Assembly: GCF_000720185.1 (NCBI RefSeq)
Contig: NZ_JOIY01000010.1
Coordinates: forward strand, 186,001-250,000
DNA: 64,000 nt
Direction of reading: 5' to 3'
Source of the DNA: Streptomyces sp. NRRL S-340
GTDB taxonomy: Bacteria; Actinomycetota; Actinomycetes; Streptomycetales; Streptomycetaceae
Shown here: one piece after another, positions 8,376-16,772 of the stretch
Numbering within the stretch: the stretch's first letter is position 1
Layout: each line of letters starts with the position of its first letter
Notes under the pieces: model-generated
Told to the model about the DNA's origin: nothing
The model's database searches: none
The model's input: only the letters and a program-made list of their open reading frames with translations
Position numbers and translations under genes: made by a program

Positions 8376-9645
8376 CCTGCTCGGTCCCGTCGACCATCCA
8401 GGTGCCGTCCTCCTCGTCGTCGACGCGGACCTCCAGCTCCCGCACGCCCATGCCCGCCTCCCACAGTTCCGTGAAGCGCTTCATACGGTCCTGGACGTGG
8501 TCGTGGCGGGCGATGAGGCGGGTGCGGACGTTGACGTCCCGCAGGTCCTGGTCGATCTCGAAGGACGCCTCCCCGTCGTAGACGATGAAGTCGTTGGTGG
8601 TGCCGCGCTGGAGGTGCGGCGGCAGCTCGGGCAGCACCGACACGCGCACCTCGATGCCCAGCACCTCCTGTTCCTCGCACAGCCGCAGCAGCCGGTCGTC
8701 GAGTTCGCGGGCGCTCGCCAGCAGGAACACCCTGCGAACGGTCACGCCCCGCTCGTGCACCGCCTCCTTCTGCGCCTGGAGGTAGCGGCTGGCGGGCTCG
8801 CTGTTCCAGAACTCGCGGTCCACGGACGTGCTGGTGGCGCAGATGGTCTCCTCGGCGGCGCGGGTGAGGGACAGCATCCAGTCGTGGTTCTCACCGGGGC
8901 ACTCGGCGCTCAGGTTGGTGAGGTCGGTCATGTGGCCGACGACCCGGCTCATCTCCAGGCGGACGAACGTGTAGAGGATCGACGGACCGGGGGCCAGCAC
9001 CTCGGCGAAGCTCTTGGCCAGTTCGGGCACCCCGTCGACCTGGATCCGGGCCGGCTGGAGATAGGGCTCGCCGACGGACCGCTCCACCTCGGTGAACCGG
9101 CTCTCCACCAGCTGCCTCATGTCGTCGGTGTGGCGGGTGAGACCGGTGTCCAGCCGGTCGTCATGGCGGCGCAGGCCGTCCCGCACGGCGGCGGCGGTCT
9201 CCGTCAGCAGGGTCTCCGTCCGCCTGGCGTGCGTGTCCAGGCGCCTGGCGTACTCCTCCGTCCGCCGGTCCGGGCCGAGGACCTGCTGGACGAGGACCAC
9301 GGCGGCGGCGCACAGGGCGGCGGCCCCGGCCTGCCGGGACAGCGCGGTGTGCGGGGCCAGCAGCGCGGTGACGGACCAGGCGAGGGCGCCGGTGACCACA
9401 CCGGCCGCGATCCGGCGTACCCACCGGGACGGGGCCGGACGCCCCGCCCGCCCCGGTCCGGCGGCCAGGGCGGAGCGGATCCTGCCCGCGGTGCCGGACG
9501 CGGGCCGCTCGCCGCGCGGGCCGGCCGCGGCGGGCACGCCCGGTCCGCCGGCCGCGGCGGCGGGGATCGCGGGTCCCGGTGCGGCGGCCGTACCGCCGGG
9601 TGCGCCCGCCGTGCTCTCGGGCTGAGGTGACTGTGCCGTGCTCAT
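8371..9645 (-). CDS. Two-TM membrane protein with cytoplasmic coiled region and unknown C-terminal domain
   Basis: 424 residues. Residues 1-70 are a disordered Ala/Gly/Pro-rich tail. Two hydrophobic helices (about 79-97 and 106-123) form a hairpin in the membrane, followed by a charged helical segment (about 126-195; RRTEEYARRLDTHARRTETL) that may be a coiled coil. The C-terminal domain (about 200-412) has alternating strands and helices (VTVRRVFLLAS, IEVRVSVLPELP, NDFIVYDGEASFEID) and resembles in general style sensor or PLD-like effector domains, but I cannot assign it. It is the last gene of the minus-strand cluster, 78 bases after the SCO2521-like gene, so membership in the same system is likely but not certain. 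Confidence 0.7.
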   Translation of the reverse strand: MSTAQSPQPESTAGAPGGTAAAPGPAIPAAAAGGPGVPAAAGPRGERPASGTAGRIRSALAAGPGRAGRPAPSRWVRRIAAGVVTGALAWSVTALLAPHTALSRQAGAAALCAAAVVLVQQVLGPDRRTEEYARRLDTHARRTETLLTETAAAVRDGLRRHDDRLDTGLTRHTDDMRQLVESRFTEVERSVGEPYLQPARIQVDGVPELAKSFAEVLAPGPSILYTFVRLEMSRVVGHMTDLTNLSAECPGENHDWMLSLTRAAEETICATSTSVDREFWNSEPASRYLQAQKEAVHERGVTVRRVFLLASARELDDRLLRLCEEQEVLGIEVRVSVLPELPPHLQRGTTNDFIVYDGEASFEIDQDLRDVNVRTRLIARHDHVQDRMKRFTELWEAGMGVRELEVRVDDEEDGTWMVDGTEQG

Positions 9646-9723
9646 CTCGCTTCTCCCCCCGTTGGGATACGCGTCGGATCGGGATGCGGGGATGTGCGGT
9701 GGAGGACCTGCCGGAGCGTCCGG

Positions 9724-10770
9724 TCAGGGAACCGGCTCCACCTCCCGGTGCAGCGAGGGGATCGCGTGCAGGGTGAGCTGGTCGCGGATGCGCTGCACCT
9801 GCGCCTGCCACTGGCGGGTGAAGCCGGGCCGGTCCTCCAGCACGTCCCACAGCGGGGCCAGCTCCCGCGCCACCCGGGCCCGTGGCATCCACAGGTGCAG
9901 CAGATGGTCGACGGCGGGCCGCAGCGCCCTGACGACGGTGGGACGGTCCCCGGCTCCCGGCCGGGCCCGGGCGGGCGGGGTCCGTGCTCCCAGGCTGATG
10001 CCGTCCAGCAGGCGCACCAGGGTGGTCAGCAGCCAGTCGTGCAGGGCCAGGTCGTCGCAGAGCCCGGCGATGTCGGCGGCGGGCGTGCCCTCGGGCACCC
10101 GCAGCCGTACGGTGCGCAGTTCGTCCTCCGCGAGGGTGAACCGCTCGATGGACGCTCCGGCGTCCCCGTCGGCGGGCAGCGCCGCCCAGCGCAGCCGGGT
10201 GGGGCGGGAGCGCAGCGGCGGGCACTGGTCGAGCAGGGGGTGGCGCAGCAGCCGGGTGAGCAGCCCGCCGGCGACGAGGCCGACGTCGAGGTCGCCGTGG
10301 CGTCCGCCGTCGAGCACACCCTCGGCGACCGCCTCGTGCGGCAGCTTCCCGAACGGCTCCAGCAGACCGGGCCGCACCAGGTACTGCCCCCAGGGGCGCC
10401 GCTGATCGGGTCCGTCGGCGGCGAGGCGGAAATAGGCGGAGGTCTGCAGGACGCGGCCCTCGGTGAGCGCGGCCCGCGCCGCGACCGTGCCGACGGCCCG
10501 TACCCGTGCGCCGTTGACACTGGGCAGCGGGCAGTCGACGCCGGTGAGGGTCTCCGGGGAACGCGCGTAGAGATTGGGGCGCTCGGAGAGCAGGACGCGT
10601 TCGTCGGCCCGCAGGGCGAGGAGCCGGGCGGCGGACCGGATGTCGAGGGCCTGCCCGGCGGGCAGCAGGCAGGTACGGGTCTCGCCGCAGGCCAGCACGG
10701 CGGGCGGCGCGGTCCCCGCCGGACCGGCGGCCGCCCCGTCGCGGCCCCTGGCTGCGGACGCGTCGGCCAT
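9724..10770 (-). CDS. SCO2521-family protein of unknown function
   Basis: 348 residues, no known catalytic motif, signal peptide or membrane helix. A roughly 30-residue Ala/Gly-rich start precedes a mixed domain (LACGETRTCLLPAGQALDI ... WGQYLVRPGLLEPFG) and a helical second half (DWLLTTLVRLLDG; VDHLLHLWMPRARV). By position and order it corresponds to the family I recall being named after S. coelicolor SCO2521. The ATG is one base after the stop of the preceding SCO2522-like gene, so they are made together. Cytoplasmic; function unknown. Confidence 0.72.
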   Translation of the reverse strand: MADASAARGRDGAAAGPAGTAPPAVLACGETRTCLLPAGQALDIRSAARLLALRADERVLLSERPNLYARSPETLTGVDCPLPSVNGARVRAVGTVAARAALTEGRVLQTSAYFRLAADGPDQRRPWGQYLVRPGLLEPFGKLPHEAVAEGVLDGGRHGDLDVGLVAGGLLTRLLRHPLLDQCPPLRSRPTRLRWAALPADGDAGASIERFTLAEDELRTVRLRVPEGTPAADIAGLCDDLALHDWLLTTLVRLLDGISLGARTPPARARPGAGDRPTVVRALRPAVDHLLHLWMPRARVARELAPLWDVLEDRPGFTRQWQAQVQRIRDQLTLHAIPSLHREVEPVP

Positions 10771-10771
10771 G

Positions 10772-11737
10772 TCACGGCCCCGCGTAGAACACGTAGGAGA
10801 CACGGTCGGCCACCGAGTCCGGGACGGTCACCTTCTCGCGGGCGGACCGCTCGGTGACCTGCTCCAGCGCCCCGCGGTCCACCTCGGTCTGGTCGAGGAT
10901 CACCCGGACGGCGTGTTCGACGGGCAGGAACCGGCTGGGCAGCACCGAGCAGGTGCGGTACGCGGCGAACGGGTCGGCGCGGGCGTTCAGGCGCAGCAGC
11001 GGGGGCAGGTCGTCCCAGTCGTCGGGTAAGTGCGCGGGGGTCTCCGGGTGCGGGAGGAAGAGAGGCTGCCCCTCGGTGCGCAGCAGTCCGAGGCGGCCGA
11101 GCTGCCACACCGCGGCGAGGAACGGGCAGGACCAGGTGCGCCGCCCGTCGGCGTCCTCGCTCCACAGCTCCACGTCGAGGAAGACGGAGTGGCGGCGGGC
11201 CGCCGTCTGCCTGGGCGGCTCCCAGACGGCGGCGCTCTTCATCGCCTGCGGGGCGCGGGCGACGGGACTGCGCTCGCCGTTGGCCAGCCAGCCGGTCTGC
11301 GCGGCCGGCGGCCGGCCGCCGTAGCTGCCGGGCGGGGGCTCCTCCACGAGCCGGCCGGTCACCGCCTCGGCGACGGGCACCTTGCCGGTGACGGCGCAGC
11401 CGGACTCGCGGGCCAGGTAGTCCACGGCCAGTCCGGCCCGCTCGGCCTCGGCCAGCAGCAGGGGGACCAGTTCGGCGGGGCTGGAGAACCGCGTGAAGTA
11501 GTCGTCGATCAGGAAGCAGGTGCTGATGCGGGGGCGCCGGCCGCCGGTGCGGACCGCGGCGGCGGCGCGGGCCGCCTCTGCCCAGGGCCGCACCTGGGCG
11601 AAGTGCTCCCGCAGCCGCTGCGGGCCTGCCTCGAAGTCCTCCATGTAGAGGTGGCCCAGCTCCAGTGACAGGTGGGACAGCGGCACCGCCTGGGTGCGCG
11701 GCTGGGCCGCGGTCTCACGGAACACGGCCTCCGTCAC
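10772..11737 (-). CDS. SCO2522-family protein of unknown function
   Basis: 321 residues. It starts with GTG overlapping the TGA of the P-loop gene by four bases, so the frame and start are well fixed. The N-terminal half contains LSHLSLELGHLYMEDF and STCFLIDDYFTRFSSP; the latter recalls the catalytic strand of deacetylase-like TIM barrels (an Asp-Asp pair after a beta strand), but I see no further support for an enzyme. A second region, SVFLDVELWSEDADG and FLAAVWQLGRLGLL, is well structured. No membrane segment. By order it matches the family I recall as SCO2522. Its tight coupling to the ATPase and to the SCO2521-like gene implies a shared complex or pathway. Confidence 0.75.
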   Translation of the reverse strand: MTEAVFRETAAQPRTQAVPLSHLSLELGHLYMEDFEAGPQRLREHFAQVRPWAEAARAAAAVRTGGRRPRISTCFLIDDYFTRFSSPAELVPLLLAEAERAGLAVDYLARESGCAVTGKVPVAEAVTGRLVEEPPPGSYGGRPPAAQTGWLANGERSPVARAPQAMKSAAVWEPPRQTAARRHSVFLDVELWSEDADGRRTWSCPFLAAVWQLGRLGLLRTEGQPLFLPHPETPAHLPDDWDDLPPLLRLNARADPFAAYRTCSVLPSRFLPVEHAVRVILDQTEVDRGALEQVTERSAREKVTVPDSVADRVSYVFYAGP

Positions 11738-12651
11738 AGCTGCCCCCAGTACGTGTCGTCCGTCAGGCGCCGGGCCAGCTCCTCCAGCGCCTCCAGGGTC
11801 TCCTTGTTCGCGATCTGGGTGGAGAGGACGTCCTCTTCGGTGATGAGCTGTTCGCGCCACTGGAGGATGGGTTCCAGAGGCACGATGCCGAGGACGACAC
11901 TGTCGCCGATGCGGTGCTCGGCGGCGAGCCGGCGCAGTGCCTCGTCGCAGGCCTGCATCCACGCGGCCTGGGCGGGCGAGCCGTGCGACCACAGCGGCGA
12001 CTCCGGGTCGGGCACGGCGGCCCGTACGAACCGGATCGCCGCCCGCAGGGTCTGCTCGTCGTGGCCGCGTTCCACACCGCCCTTGATGATGCCGTGTTCC
12101 TTGTGGACCAGCCCGGACGCGGCGATGACGTGCTGCCGGGTCCAGCGGTGGAAGACGAGCCAGCGGTGGGGGACGTTGCGCATCCGCGGGTGGGCGGTGG
12201 CCGCCAGGACCATGTCGACGGCGTAGCTGCGGCCCGCGCTGAGGTCCACCACGATCAGGTCGAACTCGGTGTTCAGCCGCAGCAGCAGGTCGATGCACCG
12301 CTCCAGGGCCTCCTCGCCGGTGGCGAACTCGCCGCCGCCCGCGTCGCCGGGGAGGAGGACCAGCCGGCCCGACTGGTTGGGACGGGCCCGCAGCAGGGGG
12401 TGTTCGGTCTGCCGCCAGACGTCGATCCGGGCCGGCTCGGTGATCTCGCCCTCCAGGTAGGAGTGCAGGCCGCGTTCCTCGGTGCCGCGCACCGCGGAGG
12501 GGACGTCGAAGACGGCGGCGGCCGTCGGCGAGCCGAAGTCGAAGTCCACGTAGGCCACGTGGTCGCCGGTGAGGGCCCGCTGGTAGGCCAGGTTGGCGCT
12601 GGTGACCGAGCGGCCCGTGCCTCCTTTGTCGGAGGCGGCGAAGACGAGCAC
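11734..12651 (-). CDS. ParA/MinD-like ATPase with variant P-loop (SCO2523 family)
   Basis: 305 residues. It opens directly with a deviant Walker A, SDKGGTGRSVTSANLA: the signature Lys (9) of ParA/MinD proteins is kept, but the P-loop Lys that contacts the phosphates is Arg (14). The A' motif VAYVDFDFGSP (33-43) and Walker B LIVVDLSAG (132-140) follow. The remaining part is helical. ParA/MinD-like proteins dimerise on ATP and position cargo or partners on DNA or membranes; here activity may be altered or lost. Start is GTG with GGAGGT seven bases before it, inside the end of the upstream gene (gap three bases). It corresponds to the family I recall as the SCO2523 variant P-loop proteins. Confidence 0.85.
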   Translation of the reverse strand: MLVFAASDKGGTGRSVTSANLAYQRALTGDHVAYVDFDFGSPTAAAVFDVPSAVRGTEERGLHSYLEGEITEPARIDVWRQTEHPLLRARPNQSGRLVLLPGDAGGGEFATGEEALERCIDLLLRLNTEFDLIVVDLSAGRSYAVDMVLAATAHPRMRNVPHRWLVFHRWTRQHVIAASGLVHKEHGIIKGGVERGHDEQTLRAAIRFVRAAVPDPESPLWSHGSPAQAAWMQACDEALRRLAAEHRIGDSVVLGIVPLEPILQWREQLITEEDVLSTQIANKETLEALEELARRLTDDTYWGQL

Positions 12652-12654
12652 GGC

Positions 12655-14499
12655 TCACACCTCCTGCGCTGCGGCGCCCCTGGCCTGGGCCAGGGTGTCG
12701 AGTTCCTGGAGGACGGGCAGCGCCAGCGCGAAGGCGGTGGCGGGCCGGTCGTCGAGCAGGCTGCGGGCGTGTTCCAGGCGGCTCTCGATGCTCCGCATCG
12801 TGCGGCCCCGGCCGCCGTCGGAACCGGCGGACGCCTCCAGTTGCTCCTTGCCGAACAGGTGGGTGGCCTCGCTGAGCAGTTCCCTGGCCAGCTGGGCCAG
12901 TTCAGGACTGCGGATGGGCTCCTGCTCGTAGAGGTTGCGGGCGGCCACCAGGCACTCGGTGAGGCGTTCGGTGATGCTCCAGGACAGGCGGGGGGCCGCG
13001 CCGCGGGCGTCGGGGTAGACGTTGCGTACGTCGTCCCAGAGATCGGCGCCGGTGCCCTCTTCGATCCGCCGGTTCCACAGGTGCTCGAAGGTCTGCTCGG
13101 CCAGCCGCAGCAGACGGTCCTGCGCGTCGATGTTCCGGGAGAGTTCGGCGAGCTGGACGATGCGTTTGAGGAGCTGCGCCGAGAAGTCGGTCATCCGCCA
13201 CAGCAGGAGGCTGCCGGAGCGTTCCGAGCCGGCCAGCGGCATGGTGACGCCGGGGTTGTGCAGGGCGATGGTGGGGTCGTTCCGGGTCATCCGGCTGGTG
13301 ACCCGGCCGCGGTCGGCCAGGCGCTCCATGATGGCGACCGTGCGGGTCAGGTCGTCGTCGGTGGCCTTCCGGCGGACCAGGTCGTGGACGAGGATGGCGG
13401 CGACGGTCAGCGAGAAGTACTCGGACTCCAGCCGCAGGCCGGTGGTCTGCCAGGGCAGGTCCTCCAGGGGCCAGCGGTCGGCGCCGAACCGGGCGACGGC
13501 GGACCAGTACTGCTGGCTCAGTTCCCAGCGCAGGCGCAGTGCCTCGGAGAGTTTCTGCTGGTCGGCGTCGAGCAGACCGAGGGTGAGGGTGCGCTCGGAG
13601 AACAGGTCCTGGATGCCGTCGAGGGCGACGACGGTGAAGTAGACGTAGGGCAGCCGGTCGGCGATGCCGTCGGGCTGGCCGGGGACCTGGACGTCCAGGT
13701 CGGTGACGCGCGGCGCGTCCCGCACCACGCCCCACGCCCAGCCGCATTCGAAGAGCTGGCTCTCGTCGCGGATGCTCTCGTCGACCTGGATGCCCCGGGT
13801 GAGGCTTTCGATGATCGTGGCGCGCAGCGGGCGCAGGCGGCGGGAGAACTGCTGGAGGACGGCCCGGTCGGACTGCCGGTTCTGCCCGATGACCTGGATC
13901 AGGCGCTTGCCCTGTTCGGACTCGGCGTCGAAGACGTTGACCGTGAAGGAGCGCAGGAGGCTGATCATCGCGGAGGTCAGCCGGGCGTTCGTGGCCTCGC
14001 GCAGTTCCTCGACGGCCCGGCGGACCTCGGGGCGGGTCGTGGTGGCCTCGTAGACCTTGAGGAAGCCGAGGGTGGCCAGGCACAGCGTGACGGACATGGA
14101 GTAGGAGTCCACCACGCCCAACTGGGCCTGGGCGTGGGTGATCTCGCCGGCCGGGTCGGACGGTTTGAAGTAGTGGCCGCCGGAGAAGGCGGGGCTGTCG
14201 TCGGGGCCGGTGTGGGTGCGCATGAACTGGGTGAGCGCGGTGATCAGGTTGAGCGGGATCTCCAGCCGGCTGCCGATCCCCTCCAGGGCGCGCAGGACGT
14301 CCCGCTCGGTGGTGTCGGGCTGGTCGAGCCGGAAGGCGGGCACCTCGGTGGCGGGGTACAGCAGGCACAGCAGGCGCTCGGCGTCCGCGACGCTGCTCAG
14401 CCCGTCGGTGTCCCCCGGGACGAGCTTGCCGTCCTCGAACGAATGACGGGCCGTGGCCCGCCAGATGTCCAGCAGATGCTGCCGTGGCTTGATCTGCAT
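12655..14499 (-). CDS. Large helical protein, SCO2524 family
   Basis: 614 residues, almost entirely predicted helix, with no catalytic motif, signal or membrane segment that I recognise. Its N-terminus (MQIKPRQHLLDIWRATARHS) is compact with no targeting signal. Repeating helices such as VRRAVEELREATNARLTSA and LAELSRNIDAQDRLLRLAE suggest a scaffold or alpha-solenoid-like fold. A middle portion (VPGQPDGIADRLPYVYFTVV) may be a separate domain. It is the second gene of the cluster and its stop is three bases before the ATPase start, so it is a likely binding partner of the ATPase. It matches by order the family I recall as SCO2524. Function unknown. Confidence 0.73.
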   Translation of the reverse strand: MQIKPRQHLLDIWRATARHSFEDGKLVPGDTDGLSSVADAERLLCLLYPATEVPAFRLDQPDTTERDVLRALEGIGSRLEIPLNLITALTQFMRTHTGPDDSPAFSGGHYFKPSDPAGEITHAQAQLGVVDSYSMSVTLCLATLGFLKVYEATTTRPEVRRAVEELREATNARLTSAMISLLRSFTVNVFDAESEQGKRLIQVIGQNRQSDRAVLQQFSRRLRPLRATIIESLTRGIQVDESIRDESQLFECGWAWGVVRDAPRVTDLDVQVPGQPDGIADRLPYVYFTVVALDGIQDLFSERTLTLGLLDADQQKLSEALRLRWELSQQYWSAVARFGADRWPLEDLPWQTTGLRLESEYFSLTVAAILVHDLVRRKATDDDLTRTVAIMERLADRGRVTSRMTRNDPTIALHNPGVTMPLAGSERSGSLLLWRMTDFSAQLLKRIVQLAELSRNIDAQDRLLRLAEQTFEHLWNRRIEEGTGADLWDDVRNVYPDARGAAPRLSWSITERLTECLVAARNLYEQEPIRSPELAQLARELLSEATHLFGKEQLEASAGSDGGRGRTMRSIESRLEHARSLLDDRPATAFALALPVLQELDTLAQARGAAAQEV

Positions 14500-14572
14500 C
14501 CCCGCACCCCTCGTACAGATCCCGTTGCCGTGCGCCTGTGCCCGTTTCTGTGCTCAGACATGGTCCCCGTTC

Positions 14573-15322
14573 CTATGGAGCGGCAATCTCCCCTTTGCGC
14601 CGTCCCAGGGCGAGGATCATCCCCTCGTGTCCCGGCCGCACCACGTGGTGCAGATCGTGGATCTCCAGCTCGGCGGCGAACGGCTCCAGGCTCTCCCGGG
14701 CCCGGGCCTCGTTGACCCGGTAGGCCGGGTAACGGTGGTCACCGACCTGGTAGCCGACCGACTCCTTCATGAACGCCACGGCGAACGGGGCCCGGTCGCC
14801 GAGCGCGTTCATGAAGCACCGCACGCCCCGCTGGAACTCCTCGGGGCACTCGGACATCGAGTCGGCGACGAAGAACATCGTCCCGATGTCCCAGCGCCGC
14901 CGTCCGTCGAGGTCGAACAGGTTGGCACGCTCCACCCGGACGATCTCGCTGACCCGGCCGCGCGGTTCGACGTCCCGGTAGGCCGGCGCCTCGCGGAGCA
15001 CGTCCCAGAAGGCGTCCCATTCGCTGCCGAAGCCCTCCGGAGCGATCTGCCGCTTCAGGTACTCGATGTTCGGCGGGGCGTACTCGAGCAGGAGGACCTT
15101 CTCGCACCAGGGCAGCATGGACAGGGCGGGGTACAGGTTCGCACCGGCGCCGACGTCCACGCCCCGCGCCGAGCCGGGGGCGGACCCCGCGAAGCAGCGG
15201 CCGAAGTAGTCGCGCAGCAGCCGCACGATCTGCAGATCGGCTTCGAGCGGGGTGCGGTAGTTGTTGTCGACGTACGCCTCTGGATCGAAGTACGACCACG
15301 GGGCGTCAGCGTTGCGATCCAT
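14573..15322 (-). CDS. SAM-dependent methyltransferase, SCO2525 family
   Basis: 249 residues. A Rossmann-type methyltransferase: motif I is GVDVGAGANLYPALS (54-68), followed by an acidic strand end VLLLEYAPPNIEYLK that would bind the SAM ribose. The style matches the NNMT/PNMT/TEMT family of small-molecule N-methyltransferases. The N-terminal WSYFDPEAYVDNNYRTPLEAD is also reminiscent of that family, which carries a YL..YY motif there. The ATG is supported by AGGG six bases upstream; longer in-frame starts lack a site. It heads the minus-strand cluster, 73 bases before the SCO2524-like gene. The substrate is unknown and could be a small molecule or a component of the system. Confidence 0.82.
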   Translation of the reverse strand: MDRNADAPWSYFDPEAYVDNNYRTPLEADLQIVRLLRDYFGRCFAGSAPGSARGVDVGAGANLYPALSMLPWCEKVLLLEYAPPNIEYLKRQIAPEGFGSEWDAFWDVLREAPAYRDVEPRGRVSEIVRVERANLFDLDGRRRWDIGTMFFVADSMSECPEEFQRGVRCFMNALGDRAPFAVAFMKESVGYQVGDHRYPAYRVNEARARESLEPFAAELEIHDLHHVVRPGHEGMILALGRRKGEIAAP

Positions 15323-15642
15323 AGTCACCCTGCCGCGTTCCATTCGTTTGCGAGCCGATCCATGTGCGCGAGCCTCGTGGACACCGGCAGATGAGCGGCG
15401 GACGTCATTCCCCGCACGGTAGGCCGGAAACACGTCGGTCCCCCCGTGCAGGCCGCACCCGGTGCACCCCGGCGCACGTCAGCACAGCCGGGCGCACACC
15501 CTAACTCGCCCTTGCAGAAAGGAACTTGGAGACCCCACTGTGTCAGAACGAGCAGCCGGCCGCCACACCGGAGCCTCAGCCCTTCGAGTGAGCGGACCGG
15601 CTCCGTCGGGTTGACGTCCGCAGGTCCTGACTGGGGGGTGGC
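15323..15642. other. Divergent intergenic region without a gene
   Basis: About 320 bases between the methyltransferase and the acetyltransferase, which are transcribed apart. The part nearest the methyltransferase is GC-rich with short C-runs; the middle (near 15495-15540) is somewhat lower in GC and is the likely promoter area for the minus-strand cluster. I see no clear -35/-10 pair, palindrome or small gene. Confidence 0.5.
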
Positions 15643-16185
15643 ATGACCGCCGAACCGCTGGAACGTTTCTTTGACCGCCACGAGCAGCTCACCGCACCCG
15701 TGCCCCACCCGGGCCCCCTCCTCCTGCGCACCGCGCACGAGGAGGACCTGCCCGAACTGCAGCGGCTGGACGAGGAGGTCTTCCAGGAGGTCGCCTACCC
15801 CGGTTTCCTGCTGCGGCAGCTCTACGACATGTACGCGGAGCACCTCCTCGTCCTCGACGACGGCACCGGCCGGCTGCGCGGCTACGTACTGGCCGCCACC
15901 ACGGCACTCGACCGCGACAGCTGGATCCTCGGCCTGTGCGTCACCCACGACCGGCGCCGCCACGGACTGGGACGGGAACTGATGGAGGCGGTCCTGGACC
16001 GGCTGCGCCGCACCGGCATCCAGCGGGTCCGGCTCACCGTCGAGCCCTCCAACCGCGCCGCGATCCTCCTCTACCGCTCCCTGGGCTTCCGCCCCGAGGA
16101 GCCCGACGCGGGCCTGCGCCCCGACTACTTCGGGCCCGGCATGGACCGCCAGGTGCTGCGCCTGGAGCTCACCCCCGGCACCTGA
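15643..16185 (+). CDS. GNAT-family N-acetyltransferase
   Basis: 180 residues. Residues 24-165 form a GNAT domain: LLRTAHEEDLPELQRLDEEVF at the start, the acetyl-CoA pyrophosphate-binding loop in RRRHGLGRELMEAVL near 104-118, and the closing segment VEPSNRAAILLYRSLGFR. It transfers an acetyl group from acetyl-CoA to an amine; the substrate (protein N-terminus, antibiotic or metabolite) cannot be predicted. GGGGGG four to nine bases before the ATG supports the start. It is transcribed alone, divergent from the methyltransferase cluster and converging on the phosphatase gene. Confidence 0.87.
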   Translation: MTAEPLERFFDRHEQLTAPVPHPGPLLLRTAHEEDLPELQRLDEEVFQEVAYPGFLLRQLYDMYAEHLLVLDDGTGRLRGYVLAATTALDRDSWILGLCVTHDRRRHGLGRELMEAVLDRLRRTGIQRVRLTVEPSNRAAILLYRSLGFRPEEPDAGLRPDYFGPGMDRQVLRLELTPGT

Positions 16186-16204
16186 GCGCCGACGGGCCGG
16201 CGGC

Positions 16205-16681
16205 TCAGCCCGGCTGCGGCGCGAACCCCCGCACGTACCGCGCCTGCCAAGGCGTCTCCACCGCGTGCCGGTCGTAGTGCTCCCGCACGTAGGCGACCGC
16301 TTCCCCGGGCGGGACGCCGTCCAGAACGGCCAGGCAGGACAGGGCCGTGCCCGTGCGGCCGCGGCCGCCCGCGCAGGCGAACTCCACCCGGTCGGTGGCC
16401 GTGCGCCGCAGGGCCCGCGCGAACTGTTCGCGGGCCGCTTCGCGGTCCGCCGGCAGGCGGAAGTCGGGCCAGCGCAGCCAGTGCGACTCCCAGGGGAACT
16501 CCGGTGGCGGCTTGCCCAGGAGGTAGACGCCGTACGTCGGAGCGGGCGCCGCCGGGTCGAGCGGCCGGCTGAGGCCCCTGCCCCGCACCAGCCGGCCGGA
16601 CGGGAGGCGGAGGACACCCGGGGCGTCTTCGTCCCAGCCGGGTCCGGACTGCTCACGCGTGGGCCCGGTCTGCTCGCTCAT
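16205..16681 (-). CDS. CX5R protein-tyrosine/dual-specificity phosphatase-like protein
   Basis: 158 residues. The phosphatase loop FACAGGRGRTGTALSC contains Cys 103 and Arg 109 in the CX5R signature, with the following Thr. The preceding region (WLRWPDFRLPADREAAREQF) is compatible with a small tyrosine-phosphatase fold in which an Asp acts as general acid, but that Asp is not certain. The GRGRTG loop is typical of cyanobacterial and actinobacterial PTP-like enzymes. It would dephosphorylate phosphotyrosine, or a small phosphate ester. It is divergent from the DapA-like gene with about 90 bases between. Confidence 0.8.
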   Translation of the reverse strand: MSEQTGPTREQSGPGWDEDAPGVLRLPSGRLVRGRGLSRPLDPAAPAPTYGVYLLGKPPPEFPWESHWLRWPDFRLPADREAAREQFARALRRTATDRVEFACAGGRGRTGTALSCLAVLDGVPPGEAVAYVREHYDRHAVETPWQARYVRGFAPQPG

Positions 16682-16772
16682 GGGCGTGGCGCCCCCTTCC
16701 TGCGTGTCCCGGTGCGGCGCGGCGACTATACAAGGCAGGTGTCGTCGCCCACCGCCGTTCCCGGGAGTCCGT

